NCBI GenBank assembly: GCA_963749035.1
Contig: CAVVKW010000004.1
Coordinates: forward strand, 186,001-250,000
Direction: 5' to 3'
DNA length: 64,000 nucleotides
From: CAVVKW01 sp963749035
GTDB lineage: Bacteria; Verrucomicrobiota; Verrucomicrobiia; Chthoniobacterales; JAATET01
Part shown: in pieces, positions 33,890 to 41,959 of the stretch
Numbering within the stretch: the stretch's first letter is position 1
Layout: each line of letters starts with the position of its first letter
Notes under the pieces: model-generated
The model's input: the letters and a program-made list of their open reading frames with translations, nothing else
Database searches by the model: none
Told to the model about the DNA's origin: nothing
Made by a program: the position numbers and the translations under genes

Positions 33890-35191
33890 TTACCGATCGA
33901 CGATTCCGAAGAGGAGCTTGCCGGAAGAGACGACTTCGCCGTTGACCAGGCATTTGCAGTCGGCTTTGCCGAGCTTGCGTTTGGCGGTGGTCAGGTTGAC
34001 GTCGATGACGAGGACGTCGCCCGGAAAGACCGGTTTCCGGAATTTGATTTCGTCGGCGCTCATGAAGTAGCCGATTTTCCCCTCGTTTTCGGTTCGACGC
34101 ATCATGACGATGCTGGCGACCTGGGCCATGGCCTCGACTTGAAGGACGCCGGGCATGACGGGATGGCCGGGGAAGTGCCCTTGAAAATAGGGTTCGTTGA
34201 TGGTGACGGACTTGGTGCCGACGGCGCGGAGCTCCTCGAGCTCGACGATGCGGTCGACCATGAGAAAGGGGTAGCGATGCGGGAGAATCGCCATGATCTG
34301 GTTGATGTCGAGGACGTTGCCGTGGGCGATGACCGGGCGCGAGGCGCGGGCGGTGAGTTCGCCGTAGCGTTTGACGAGGGCGCGGGAGAGGTCGGCGTTC
34401 GGACCGTGACCGGGCTTGACGGCGACGATGTGACCGCGGAGGCGGCGGCCGGATAGCGCGAGGTCGCCGACGATATCGAGGATTTTGTGGCGGACGAACT
34501 CGTCGGGGAAGCGGAGGGGTTCCTTGCTGAGGACGGAGTCGCCGCGGGCGACGATGGCGTTCTCGAGACTGCCGCCGCGAATGAGGCCCTTGTCCATGAG
34601 GGGTTTGACGTCTTCGTAGAAAACGAAGGTGCGGGCGGATGCGATCTCGTTCTCGTAAATCTCCGGCGTGATCTCGGTGCTGCGGTATTGGGTGAAGCGG
34701 CCGTCGGGTCCGACCTGCGTGCAGGAGATGCGGAACTTTTCGTCGGGAAAGATGGAAAGGATCGAGCCGCCCTTGGTCTCGATGTGGATGGGTGCGTCGG
34801 GTGCAAAGACGATCCGGGCGGCGTCCTGCTCGACGGTGCCGGCTTCCTTGATGATCCGGACGTATTCGCCCGCCGAGCCGTCGCCGATCGGCGGCTCGTT
34901 CGAATCCATGTCGATAAGGGCGTTGTCGACACCCATGCCGACGAGGGCTGAGAGGACGTGCTCGACGGTGTGGATCTTGGCGTTGCCTTCGACCAGGGTG
35001 GTGGCGCGCTCGACGAGTTTAACGTTGGCGACTTTGGCGTCGACGGTCGGCTGGTCGGGGAGGTCGGTGCGGCGGAACTTGTAGCCGTGGCCGACGGGGG
35101 CGGGGTTGATGGTCAGAGTGACGGCTTCGCCGGTGTGCAGCGAGCTGCCGGTGAGGCTGGTGGGCGAGGCGAGAGTGCGTTGTTTTTCCAC
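33890..35191 (-). CDS. lpxC: Bifunctional LpxC deacetylase / FabZ dehydratase
   Basis: A 433-residue fusion. Residues 1 to about 285 are LpxC, the zinc deacetylase that commits UDP-acyl-GlcNAc to lipid A: zinc ligand H78 in IHTVEHVLSAL, and the later FVRHKILDIVGDLALSG with its His-Asp ligands. Residues from about 295 are FabZ, the 3-hydroxyacyl-ACP dehydratase: LPHRYPFLMVDRI and the active-site HFPGHPVMPGVLQVEAMAQ with the His and Glu. Fusions of this kind are known from Bacteroidetes and related lineages. Joining the two lets one polypeptide balance lipid A against fatty acid synthesis, since both draw on 3-hydroxyacyl-ACP. Confidence 0.97.
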   Translation of the reverse strand: MEKQRTLASPTSLTGSSLHTGEAVTLTINPAPVGHGYKFRRTDLPDQPTVDAKVANVKLVERATTLVEGNAKIHTVEHVLSALVGMGVDNALIDMDSNEPPIGDGSAGEYVRIIKEAGTVEQDAARIVFAPDAPIHIETKGGSILSIFPDEKFRISCTQVGPDGRFTQYRSTEITPEIYENEIASARTFVFYEDVKPLMDKGLIRGGSLENAIVARGDSVLSKEPLRFPDEFVRHKILDIVGDLALSGRRLRGHIVAVKPGHGPNADLSRALVKRYGELTARASRPVIAHGNVLDINQIMAILPHRYPFLMVDRIVELEELRAVGTKSVTINEPYFQGHFPGHPVMPGVLQVEAMAQVASIVMMRRTENEGKIGYFMSADEIKFRKPVFPGDVLVIDVNLTTAKRKLGKADCKCLVNGEVVSSGKLLFGIVDR

Positions 35192-35229
35192 GGAATCCTA
35201 GAGTGACGACTTTCGGGGCGTCGGGTGGG

Positions 35230-35742
35230 TCACCCGGACTGGCTCTCCGAAGCGGAGGATTCTTTGTGTCCGAGGAGGATGAGGTCGAGATATTTCTGAT
35301 TACCGGCGCGGAGACGATTCACGAGCGAACGACCGATGGCAGCGAGGAGATGAATGGCCGCTCCGGGTTGAATGCCAGCGAGAACACCGACGACCATGCG
35401 GGTGATGCGGAGGACCTGGGTCTCGTCGACGGCAATGACGGAAGCGGAGCGGGGTCCGTCGTCAACGAGCGCGAGCTCGCCGAAAAAATCGCCCGCTCCG
35501 AGTTTGGCGAGATCGATTTCGTGGTCCTGGTCGGAGTAGTGGACCTGGACCGAGCCCTGAATGATGACGTACATGCAGTGGCCGCCTTCTTCGTTCTGTC
35601 TGACGATGGTCTCGCCTGGCTGGTAGGTCGCGCAGTCGCAGAGACTGAGGGTGGTACGGAGTTCGTCCTCTTTGAAGCCGGTGAAGAGCTTAAATTTCGA
35701 GAGAACTTCGCTTTGGCAGTCGGGCTTTGAGGTTTCAGGCAT
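35230..35742 (-). CDS. Cyclic-nucleotide-binding domain protein
   Basis: A 170-residue protein consisting of one cNMP-binding beta-roll. LSKFKLFTGFKEDELRTTL, the strand ETIVRQNEEGGHCMYVIIQGSV and the phosphate-binding cassette GDFFGELALVDDGPRSASV, with conserved E and R, are all present. No DNA-binding helix-turn-helix or catalytic domain follows, so it is a stand-alone sensor. Its start overlaps the stop of the LolD-like ATPase by 8 bases, suggesting joint expression and perhaps regulation of that transporter. The C-terminus is Ser-rich. Confidence 0.88.
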   Translation of the reverse strand: MPETSKPDCQSEVLSKFKLFTGFKEDELRTTLSLCDCATYQPGETIVRQNEEGGHCMYVIIQGSVQVHYSDQDHEIDLAKLGAGDFFGELALVDDGPRSASVIAVDETQVLRITRMVVGVLAGIQPGAAIHLLAAIGRSLVNRLRAGNQKYLDLILLGHKESSASESQSG

Positions 35743-36403
35743 GGGTGATTTTGCCGTCGAGGAGACAAATTCGGCGGGGTGCCAGGTTGGCGACCTCTTC
35801 GCTGTGGGTCACGACTACCATCGTGGCCAAGTTTTGGGAAGCGATGTTTGCGAGGGCTTCGAGGACGCGATGGGCGTTTGCGGTGTCGAGGTTGCCGGTG
35901 GGTTCGTCGGCGAGGAGGAGGGTGGGGCGGTGGACGAGGGCGCGGGCGATCGCGGCGCGCTGGAGCTCGCCGCCGCTGAGCTGGTGGGGGAAGTGGGCGG
36001 CGCGGTGAGCGATGCCAACGAGACCGAGGAGCTCGTCGGCCCGGGAACGCATGGTGCGGCGGGGGGCACCCTGGAAGAGGAGAGGAAGCTCGACGTTTTC
36101 GACGATGGTCATCGTCGGGAGGAGGTTGAAAAATTGGAAAACGATCCCGAGATGGTGGCGCCGGTAGTGAGTCAGAGCGGCTTCGTTCGCGGAGTGGAGG
36201 GCGAAGTCACCCACGTGGATCTCGCCGGAGTCGGGGTGGTCGAGCCCACCGAGGAGATTGAGGAGGGTGCTCTTCCCACAGCCGCTGGGGCCGGTGACGG
36301 CGACGAACTCGCGGTCGGCGATGGTGGCGCTGACGTCGTCCAGTGCGCGGACCTCGGTGGGGCCGGAGCGGTAGGTGCGGGTGAGATGGGTGAGGGTGAT
36401 CAG
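35735..36403 (-). CDS. LolD/MacB-type ABC transporter ATP-binding protein (non-canonical start)
   Basis: A 222-residue ATPase. Walker A is TGPSGCGKSTLLNLLGG, the Q-loop is in GIVFQFFNLLPTMT, the signature is HQLSGGELQRAAIARAL, Walker B is TLLLADEPTGNLD, and the H-loop is in VVTHSEEVA. This set is typical of the LolD/MacB/FtsE branch. The first ATG, GTG or TTG in frame (GTG 36214) lies after Walker A and cannot be the start. The frame is open back to a TAA at 36449-36451, with no ATG, GTG or TTG in between. CTG at 36403 would give a natural N-terminus (ITLTHLTRTYRSG); ATC at 36400 is another option. No permease gene adjoins. Confidence 0.8.
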   Translation of the reverse strand: MITLTHLTRTYRSGPTEVRALDDVSATIADREFVAVTGPSGCGKSTLLNLLGGLDHPDSGEIHVGDFALHSANEAALTHYRRHHLGIVFQFFNLLPTMTIVENVELPLLFQGAPRRTMRSRADELLGLVGIAHRAAHFPHQLSGGELQRAAIARALVHRPTLLLADEPTGNLDTANAHRVLEALANIASQNLATMVVVTHSEEVANLAPRRICLLDGKITHA

Positions 36404-36498
36404 GGTGGGTGAGTGGCGAGAGGGATGCCTTTGGGTGGGTTGGATTGGTTAATCTACGATTCTCGACGGGGAAGGGTGGCAGTGGTTTGCTGAGAGGG

Positions 36499-37212
36499 AT
36501 GTGTGACAAGGTAGATGAGACGACGGCGATTTTCCGCGAGCAGTGGGCGATGTATCGGAAGGTCGTGGATTCGGACCAGATGTCGCACCGGCTATTCTAC
36601 CACGCTCTGCGAGGGTTGCTGGCGGAGAGATCAGGCGGGTTTTCGCTGCTGGAACTGGGCTGCGGGGACGCGGGGTGTTCGTCCGAGGTGCTGGCGGGAT
36701 TGGCGGTATCGGAATATACTGGCGTCGATCTGGCCGGCGGCGCGTTGGAGTTGGCGGGGGTGAACTTGAAGGCGGTCGGGATCGCGGGGAAACTGGTGGA
36801 GGCGGACTTTCGGGAGTTTGTTGCAACGACGACCGAGCGGTGGGACGTCGTTTTCATCGGGTTTTCGTATCATCACCTGATTGGAGAGGAAAAGGTTGAG
36901 TTTGCGCGACAGGTGCATGGAGTGCTGAAGCCGGGTGGGGAGTTGGTGTTCGTCGAGCCGCTGTTGGCGGATCGGGAAACGCGGGGGGATTACTTGCTTC
37001 GGTGGCGGAAGCACTTTGAGCGAGACTGGACGGGCTTCACGGAGGCCGAGCGAGTGTCGATTTGGAATCACGTGTCGGGCTATGACTATCCGGAATCCTT
37101 GGATCGCTATCTGGCGATCGGGGAGGTGGCGGGATACGACGAGCGCAATTGTCAGGTTATCGATCCGAAGAACTTTTACGGGATGATCCGGCTGGGATTG
37201 GCGGGAGGTTGA
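36499..37212 (+). CDS. SAM-dependent methyltransferase
   Basis: A 237-residue class I methyltransferase. Motif I is LLELGCGDAGCSSEVLAGL, followed by the acidic TGVDLAGGALELA and the post-motif WDVVFIGFSYHHLIG. VHGVLKPGGELVFVEP is the usual fourth motif. The target is unknown. The frame is open from 36409, but ATG 36499 with GAGAGGG just upstream gives a normal N-terminus (CDKVDETTAIFREQW). It ends 4 bases before the pseudouridine synthase and may be co-transcribed with it. Confidence 0.83.
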   Translation: MCDKVDETTAIFREQWAMYRKVVDSDQMSHRLFYHALRGLLAERSGGFSLLELGCGDAGCSSEVLAGLAVSEYTGVDLAGGALELAGVNLKAVGIAGKLVEADFREFVATTTERWDVVFIGFSYHHLIGEEKVEFARQVHGVLKPGGELVFVEPLLADRETRGDYLLRWRKHFERDWTGFTEAERVSIWNHVSGYDYPESLDRYLAIGEVAGYDERNCQVIDPKNFYGMIRLGLAGG

Positions 37213-37216
37213 GCCC

Positions 37217-37960
37217 GTGAGGGGTGCGTTGGAATTTACGATTCTCGACGAGACTGAGGACCTGCTGGTCGTGGAGAAGCCGGCGGGGGTTTTGATTCAC
37301 CCGACCAAACCGGGTGGACCGCGGACGCTCTGGGACGATGCTCGGGATCTGCTGGCCTACGAGATCGCGAATGGCGGTCAGGTCTCGATCGTAAACCGCC
37401 TGGATCGCGAAACGAGTGGGGTGGTGTTGATGGCGAAGACCGCTGCGGCGGCGCGGGAGATGACGATGGCGATGGCGGCAGGACGGGTGCGGAAGGAATA
37501 CCTCGCGTTGGTTTTTGGCTGGCCGAAGCGGGATCGATTTGAGGTCGATGCGCCGCTGCGGCGGCTGGGGGAGGTCGCCGAGTCGGCGATCTGGCTGAAG
37601 CGGGGAGTGGACCCGGGAGGAGCGGAGGCGAAGACGGCGTTCGAGGTGCTGGAAAGACGGGAACGTTTGGCGTCGAAGGGAGGGGGGCGGTATTCGCTGG
37701 TGCGGGCGTTGCCGAAGACGGGTCGGACTCACCAGATTCGCGTGCATCTGGCGCACGCGGGGTATCCGGTCGTTGGTGACAAGATTTACGGGCCAGATGA
37801 GCAGTGGTATCTGCGGTTCATCGAAGAGGGGTGGACGAAGGCCATGCAGGAGGCTCTGTGGTTGCCGCAGCACGCGCTGCACTCGGCAGCTTTGGCGGTA
37901 GATGGGAGGGAGTGGCGCTCCCGCGCCTCAGGACTGATGCCGGGCGTCAATGTGACTTAA
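37217..37960 (+). CDS. RluA-family pseudouridine synthase
   Basis: A 247-residue enzyme that isomerises uridine to pseudouridine in rRNA or tRNA. Motif I is LLVVEKPAGVLIHPT, and the catalytic aspartate is D63 in VNRLDRETSGVVLMAKT. The usual HRLDxxTSG histidine is asparagine here. The RTHQIRVHLAHAGYPVVGDKIYG block is intact. Start is GTG 37217. No S4 RNA-binding domain precedes, so it resembles the short RluA/TruC type. The precise RNA target cannot be told. Confidence 0.9.
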   Translation: MRGALEFTILDETEDLLVVEKPAGVLIHPTKPGGPRTLWDDARDLLAYEIANGGQVSIVNRLDRETSGVVLMAKTAAAAREMTMAMAAGRVRKEYLALVFGWPKRDRFEVDAPLRRLGEVAESAIWLKRGVDPGGAEAKTAFEVLERRERLASKGGGRYSLVRALPKTGRTHQIRVHLAHAGYPVVGDKIYGPDEQWYLRFIEEGWTKAMQEALWLPQHALHSAALAVDGREWRSRASGLMPGVNVT

Positions 37961-38420
37961 CGTGAAAAGAATCGCGTTGATTGGAAAGCTGTTCCACTTG
38001 CAAGTTAGCGATCGAAAGCGGCGACGGTCTCGCAACTGATAGTGCTCGATGGGGGGAAATCGAATTACCCACGTGACCCCGGACTCAAACAAAATGACTC
38101 TCGTGCTTGAAGTCATCGGAGCATAGAGCGGTTGGCTTGCTCTCGGCGAGTGGACCGCGCGGGGGCGGGGCCGCTCTAGGATCCCGTCCCGACGTGGGTT
38201 GCAGGGCTTGTCAACCGCGCTTTGCCGCAGGCCATATTTTTGTATTGCGGCCTGGCGCGGGACCTGCCCGACCTGCTCTGAGGTCGGAGGGATTACTTCA
38301 CCCAACTCGCGGCTCTGTTTTTGTTCCATCGGTGACTCGTTTTCCCGGGGCATTCACCACCCTGAACTGTCACCCATGTCCTCGGTTAATACCCCTTTGA
38401 AAAACCGTAAGGATTTGACG
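37961..38420. other. Convergent intergenic region with hairpins and possible retroelement leader
   Basis: About 460 bases between convergent genes. Composition is more AT-rich than the flanks upstream. Two hairpins are visible: CAGGCC/GGCCTG (38228-38233 with 38249-38254) and CCGACCT/AGGTCGG (38268-38274 with 38281-38287, six-base loop). On the minus strand a segment ending in ATG 38329 and starting MEQKQSRELGEV resembles the beginning of group II intron reverse transcriptase frames, but similarity stops after about a dozen residues. No intact gene is present. Confidence 0.4.
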
Positions 38421-39365
38421 CTATTGCCTGATTCGTTTCCGAAATAAAATAAGGTGCTTTTTTCTGAAAGCAGTGGGCTGGTGAACGACCGTCAAGCGCG
38501 TCACGTCCGGTCCAATTCGGAGTGTCTTGCGCCAATGGCGCGACGGGCGAATACGCGTCTTCTCTCGCCCACTTGAACCACGAGTTTCAACCCATAGAGC
38601 TTTTGTGAACAGTTTGTTACTCGAACCTTTAAGAAGAACTATTCGGAATGTTCCGTTGCCGCACGCCTTTATCTTATAGCGGTCGACCGTTGGGCGGTTA
38701 CGGTCGGCCAGGAGTTTTGCAGCCAGTCTGGCGTCTTTGCAATCACGTGGAGTCAGCGAGAAAAGATCACTCATCCGGGAGCGCATGATGGTAGGAAATG
38801 CGTCGTCATTCGGGTGGGAAATGCCCAAGAGATGCCCAAATTCGTGCAGGGCGACACGGCGCAAATCGGCCACACGGTCGCCGTCGGTGTCGTATTTCAG
38901 CGGACCATCATAGACATACCAATGATGAGCGGGATTGAAGATGAGGTCTGCTTCGCCGAACCTCCCGTTGGGAGCGCGGTGACTGGCTGCGAAGCCAAAT
39001 TGGGAACCGAATCGTTGCGAAGGCGAAATTTGGCGGGAGAAATAGATGCCATTGATCGAATCGCCCAGTTCTCGGTCAGCGTCCGCGCCAGGAGCCGAGG
39101 AGGGGACAAGACGAAGAAGGCGAATCCCGAGGGCCGAATTCCAATCCGCGGCGGCGCTGACAAGTGCAGAGAAAAGAATCGAACCTTCGCCTGGCTGGAG
39201 AGCAGCGGTGCCGCTGGTGTCCACTTCGATGATAATTGGACCGTCGGTCCAAGACGCACCATCGAAATTTGCCAGAGGCGATGAGGATGCCGCGGCGACT
39301 GAGGCGAAGAAAAGGCCCGCTAACGATTTCAGCAGTGATTTTCGGAATACAGCCTGAACAAACAT
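38421..39365 (-). CDS. Secreted matrixin-like zinc metalloprotease
   Basis: A 314-residue exported protein. A signal peptide (about residues 1-27) is followed by a beta-rich domain. The metzincin zinc site is H174-E-F-G-H178-L-L-G-I-S-H184, and the Met-turn is M194 in PTIMRSRM. These are the hallmarks of matrixin and related proteases acting on extracellular proteins. About 110 residues after the catalytic domain are basic and may bind polymer or act in secretion. ATG 39365 begins at the signal peptide; an upstream start at 39395 is less likely. Its base composition is lower in GC than most of the window and it lies next to element remnants, so lateral transfer is possible. Confidence 0.82.
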   Translation of the reverse strand: MFVQAVFRKSLLKSLAGLFFASVAAASSSPLANFDGASWTDGPIIIEVDTSGTAALQPGEGSILFSALVSAAADWNSALGIRLLRLVPSSAPGADADRELGDSINGIYFSRQISPSQRFGSQFGFAASHRAPNGRFGEADLIFNPAHHWYVYDGPLKYDTDGDRVADLRRVALHEFGHLLGISHPNDDAFPTIMRSRMSDLFSLTPRDCKDARLAAKLLADRNRPTVDRYKIKACGNGTFRIVLLKGSSNKLFTKALWVETRGSSGREKTRIRPSRHWRKTLRIGPDVTRLTVVHQPTAFRKKHLILFRKRIRQ

Positions 39366-39419
39366 GGGGTGAGCATCGTGTTTCGACCGATCCAAATGCG
39401 GCTAGGGGAGAGCGGTCGC

Positions 39420-39875
39420 CTACGATGCAGGAGCGCTATATATTTGGATTTTTCGCCGAAACTTGATCTTGCCTTCCCGGAAACGCTTCGTTTTCACGTT
39501 CGAGATGGCCCGAAGAGTAGCCTCAAGACGAGGGTAATTCGCGGTAAGATTCGTGACACGGTATTCAAATTCGAAGCGCCGAAATTCGAACTCTCGGCCT
39601 TTCGTGAAAGGCTGGGATGTGAAACCGTGCTTTCCAACTTCTCGGCCCCACTTGACGTTGTGCCGAGACACCAGCTTCTTCCAGCGTCGCTGAAGGGCGC
39701 GCTCGAGACGGCGCTCCTCTTTCCGACTGTCAGCTTTTGCGGGAACCAGCTTGGTGCGCAAAACAATCTTCCCCCAGGCATGAGTTGTCGGAAGATCGGA
39801 GCCACCTGAGGTCGCAAACGCGGTCGACACGAGCAGCAGCGCGCACGTGATTCCGAATGTCCAGATTTTGTTCAC
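39420..39875 (-). CDS. Secreted basic protein of unknown function
   Basis: A 151-residue protein with a signal peptide (residues 1-22, ending STAFAT). The mature part is rich in Arg and Lys (KEERRLERALQRRWKKLVSRHN) and ends in FRRKIQIYSAPAS. No domain is recognised. It lies 54 bases upstream of the metalloprotease on the same strand and shares its lower GC content, so the two may have arrived together. A processing partner or inhibitor of the protease is one guess from context only. Confidence 0.5.
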   Translation of the reverse strand: MNKIWTFGITCALLLVSTAFATSGGSDLPTTHAWGKIVLRTKLVPAKADSRKEERRLERALQRRWKKLVSRHNVKWGREVGKHGFTSQPFTKGREFEFRRFEFEYRVTNLTANYPRLEATLRAISNVKTKRFREGKIKFRRKIQIYSAPAS

Positions 39876-39904
39876 TGATTCTGCTTTTAGGGTTCTTCGC
39901 TGTT

Positions 39905-40057
39905 TTAAGTGGGTAGAACGCGAGCGCGAGGCAGGTGAAGATCGAGGCGTCCGGCTTTAAGGAGGGCGATGAGGCGGAAGTTTTTGAATGAACGGAAGCC
40001 GTGGGCCGATCGTTTGGTGAGCTGGAGCGGAGGTGATTCAGATCTGGGAAGATCATC
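39905..40057 (-). pseudogene. Transposase C-terminal remnant (ISL3-like)
   Basis: On the minus strand the frame from 40057 to the TAA at 39905-39907 reads DDLPRSESPPLQLTKRSAHG followed by FRSFKNFRLIALLKAGRLDL and a short tail. The GFRSFKNFR…LLKAGRLDL pattern is the characteristic end of ISL3-family transposases. An in-frame TAG lies at once upstream (40058-40060), and the rest of the gene is missing. It is a decayed insertion-sequence fragment. Confidence 0.5.
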
Positions 40058-40339
40058 CTATACGCGCAGGTTAGCAGGCTGAAGGGGAGCTGACAATAGG
40101 GGTGCCCCCGATTTTCCGCTGGAAAATTTGTCACGCCCTCAGTTGCCGGAGATCTGGGGTGATCTTTTACCAATCAGGACCGTCCGGTGTGAATGGAGAT
40201 TTCTTCCGAACGTGGCTCTTCCCGGAAGGAAAGCCTTTGCGGGCAAGTCTGCTCGGTGACTTTGATTCCCAGTCAACCACTCCAAATCCGATGGGGGTGG
40301 CTCGGTTACCCCGTGCCCGGAGCGCCTGTTTTCACCCTG
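40058..40339. other. Non-coding stretch beside the transposase remnant
   Basis: About 280 bases before the amidase stop, the remainder of a 464-base gap starting at 39876. Both strands have only short frames with no recognisable domain. The sequence GGAAAGCC near 40221 superficially recalls a signal recognition RNA, but the conserved loop is absent. It probably continues the decayed element. Confidence 0.4.
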
Positions 40340-41002
40340 CTACGGGCGTTTGCCGCGGCGTTCGTTGGCAATGCCTCGGGCGATGGCGTCGGCGAGCCGC
40401 TGACGGGTGCGGCTGCTCTGGACCGCGGAATTGTCGGAGCTGTTGGAAAGGAATCCGCCTTCAACGAGGATGGAGGGTCTGGAATTTTTCCGTAGAACGT
40501 AGAATCCGCGCTGTTTCACACCGCGATCTTTCGTTTTGTAGGCTTTCATCATTTCCTTCTGAACGTTACCGGCGAGCCGGGCGGAACGGCCCGTTTGGTA
40601 AAAGGTCTCGATGCCCATCCCCGATCGGTTTTTGGCGTGATTGTAGTGGATGCTGACGAAGATGGACTTCGGCGTCCGGGCGGCGATTTTGACGCGGTCG
40701 CCGAGCGGGATGAACGTGTCGTCGTCACGGGTCAAGACCACGCGGAAACCCCGCCACTGAAGCGCGCGCTTGAGTCGTTTTGCGGTATCGAGCGCGAGAT
40801 CTTTCTCGTAGCGTCCGCTCCGGGGGCGGGCGCCGGGGTCGTGACCTCCGTGGCCGGCGTCGACGACGACGACGTCGAAGTCGCCAGCTCCGGGCGGACC
40901 GAAGATCGCGCAACCGGAAAGACCGAGGAGGGCGACGAGCGCAACGAGGGCGACGAGGACGGAGGCAACGATACGGATCACTTTAGGGTGAGGAAGTGTC
41001 AT
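40340..41002 (-). CDS. N-acetylmuramoyl-L-alanine amidase (lipoprotein)
   Basis: A 220-residue Amidase_3 enzyme that cuts the amide between MurNAc and the stem peptide. A lipobox LSGC with C31 indicates a lipid anchor. The zinc site begins with VVVDAGHGGHDPGA (H51). SIHYNHA and the catalytic glutamate in ILVEGGFLSN follow in order. The insert between them is short, so autoinhibition by a helix, as in AmiB, is unlikely. Divergent from hisF with 111 bases between the starts. Confidence 0.93.
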   Translation of the reverse strand: MTLPHPKVIRIVASVLVALVALVALLGLSGCAIFGPPGAGDFDVVVVDAGHGGHDPGARPRSGRYEKDLALDTAKRLKRALQWRGFRVVLTRDDDTFIPLGDRVKIAARTPKSIFVSIHYNHAKNRSGMGIETFYQTGRSARLAGNVQKEMMKAYKTKDRGVKQRGFYVLRKNSRPSILVEGGFLSNSSDNSAVQSSRTRQRLADAIARGIANERRGKRP

Positions 41003-41113
41003 GGTGGATCGTTGCAAGAAGCGGCTGCGGACGGGCGAAGCGTAGCGCGGCGTGGGTGCAACGCAAAACATTTTGGGCTCGATTTCGCCGCGTCGGCGGG
41101 TGACGACTCCCGG

Positions 41114-41887
41114 ATGCTAGGAAAGCGCGTGATTCCGTGTCTGGACGTGACCGGTGGGAGGGTCGTGAAGGGCACGAAGTTTTTGGATTTACGGGACGCG
41201 GGGGATCCGGTCGAGTGTGCGAAGGCCTACGACGCGCAGGGGGCGGACGAGCTGGTTTTTCTGGACATCACGGCTTCAAGTGACGCGCGGGCGACGATGG
41301 TGGAGGTCGTCGAGCGGACGGCGGAGGAGTGTTTCATGCCGGTGACGGTCGGCGGTGGGATCCGGGCCGTCGAAGACGTGAGGGCGATGTTGCTGGCTGG
41401 TGCCGACAAGGTGAGCGTGAACACGGCGGCGATCAATGATCCGGGTCTGGTGCGGCGAGCTTCCGATTCGTTTGGGTCGCAGTGCATCGTGGTGGCGATC
41501 GACGCGAAGCGGAACGGGGATGGTTCTGGCTGGACCGTTTACACGCACGGGGGGCGGCGGGCGACGGAGTTGGACGCGGTGGCGTGGGCGGCGGAGGTGG
41601 GTCGGCTGGGGGCTGGCGAGATTCTGCTGACGAGCATGGACGCGGACGGGACCGGCTGTGGTTACGATCTGGGGCTGACGCGCGCCGTGAGTGACGCGGT
41701 GGCGGTGCCGGTGATCGCGAGCGGCGGTGCGGGTTCGATCGATCACATGGTGAGCGTGCTCGCCGAGGGGAAGGCCGATGCGGTCTTGGCGGCGACGATC
41801 TTTCACTTTGGCGAGTTCACCGTGGGCGACGTGAAGCGGGAGCTGGCGGACCGCGGGGTGGCGGTGAGACTGGGGGGGGAGGGTTGA
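41114..41887 (+). CDS. hisF: Imidazole glycerol phosphate synthase subunit HisF
   Basis: A 257-residue TIM barrel that makes imidazole glycerol phosphate and AICAR from PRFAR with ammonia from HisH. Catalytic D11 is in RVIPCLDVTGGRVVKG and D130 in VAIDAKRNG. LTSMDADGTGCGYD and the phosphate-binding VPVIASGGAGSIDHM and DAVLAATIFHFG are intact. No other his gene is nearby. The frame opens far upstream but ATG 41114 matches the family start. Confidence 0.96.
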   Translation: MLGKRVIPCLDVTGGRVVKGTKFLDLRDAGDPVECAKAYDAQGADELVFLDITASSDARATMVEVVERTAEECFMPVTVGGGIRAVEDVRAMLLAGADKVSVNTAAINDPGLVRRASDSFGSQCIVVAIDAKRNGDGSGWTVYTHGGRRATELDAVAWAAEVGRLGAGEILLTSMDADGTGCGYDLGLTRAVSDAVAVPVIASGGAGSIDHMVSVLAEGKADAVLAATIFHFGEFTVGDVKRELADRGVAVRLGGEG

Positions 41888-41902
41888 GTTTTCAGTTTTC
41901 AG
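41888..41902. repeat. GTTTTCAG tandem repeat
   Basis: GTTTTCAGTTTTCAG right after the hisF stop is a seven-base period repeat. Strings of this type (TTTTCAGTTTTCAG) are frequent dispersed spacers in many bacterial genomes. Confidence 0.4.
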
Positions 41903-41959
41903 GGTGGCTGCGGGCGGTTGCTTGTGTTTCCGACTCAATTTCAACCCCGAACTTTCAAA

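Noticed and set aside
36207..36509. 100-codon minus-strand frame with ATG start over the Walker A region
   Set aside because: It is in another frame, Pro/Arg/His-rich, and the Walker A sequence is read in the frame of the LolD-like gene.
40205..40245. GGAAGGAAAGCC as a signal recognition particle RNA
   Set aside because: The conserved GTCAGG before the tetraloop is missing and no long stem can be drawn.
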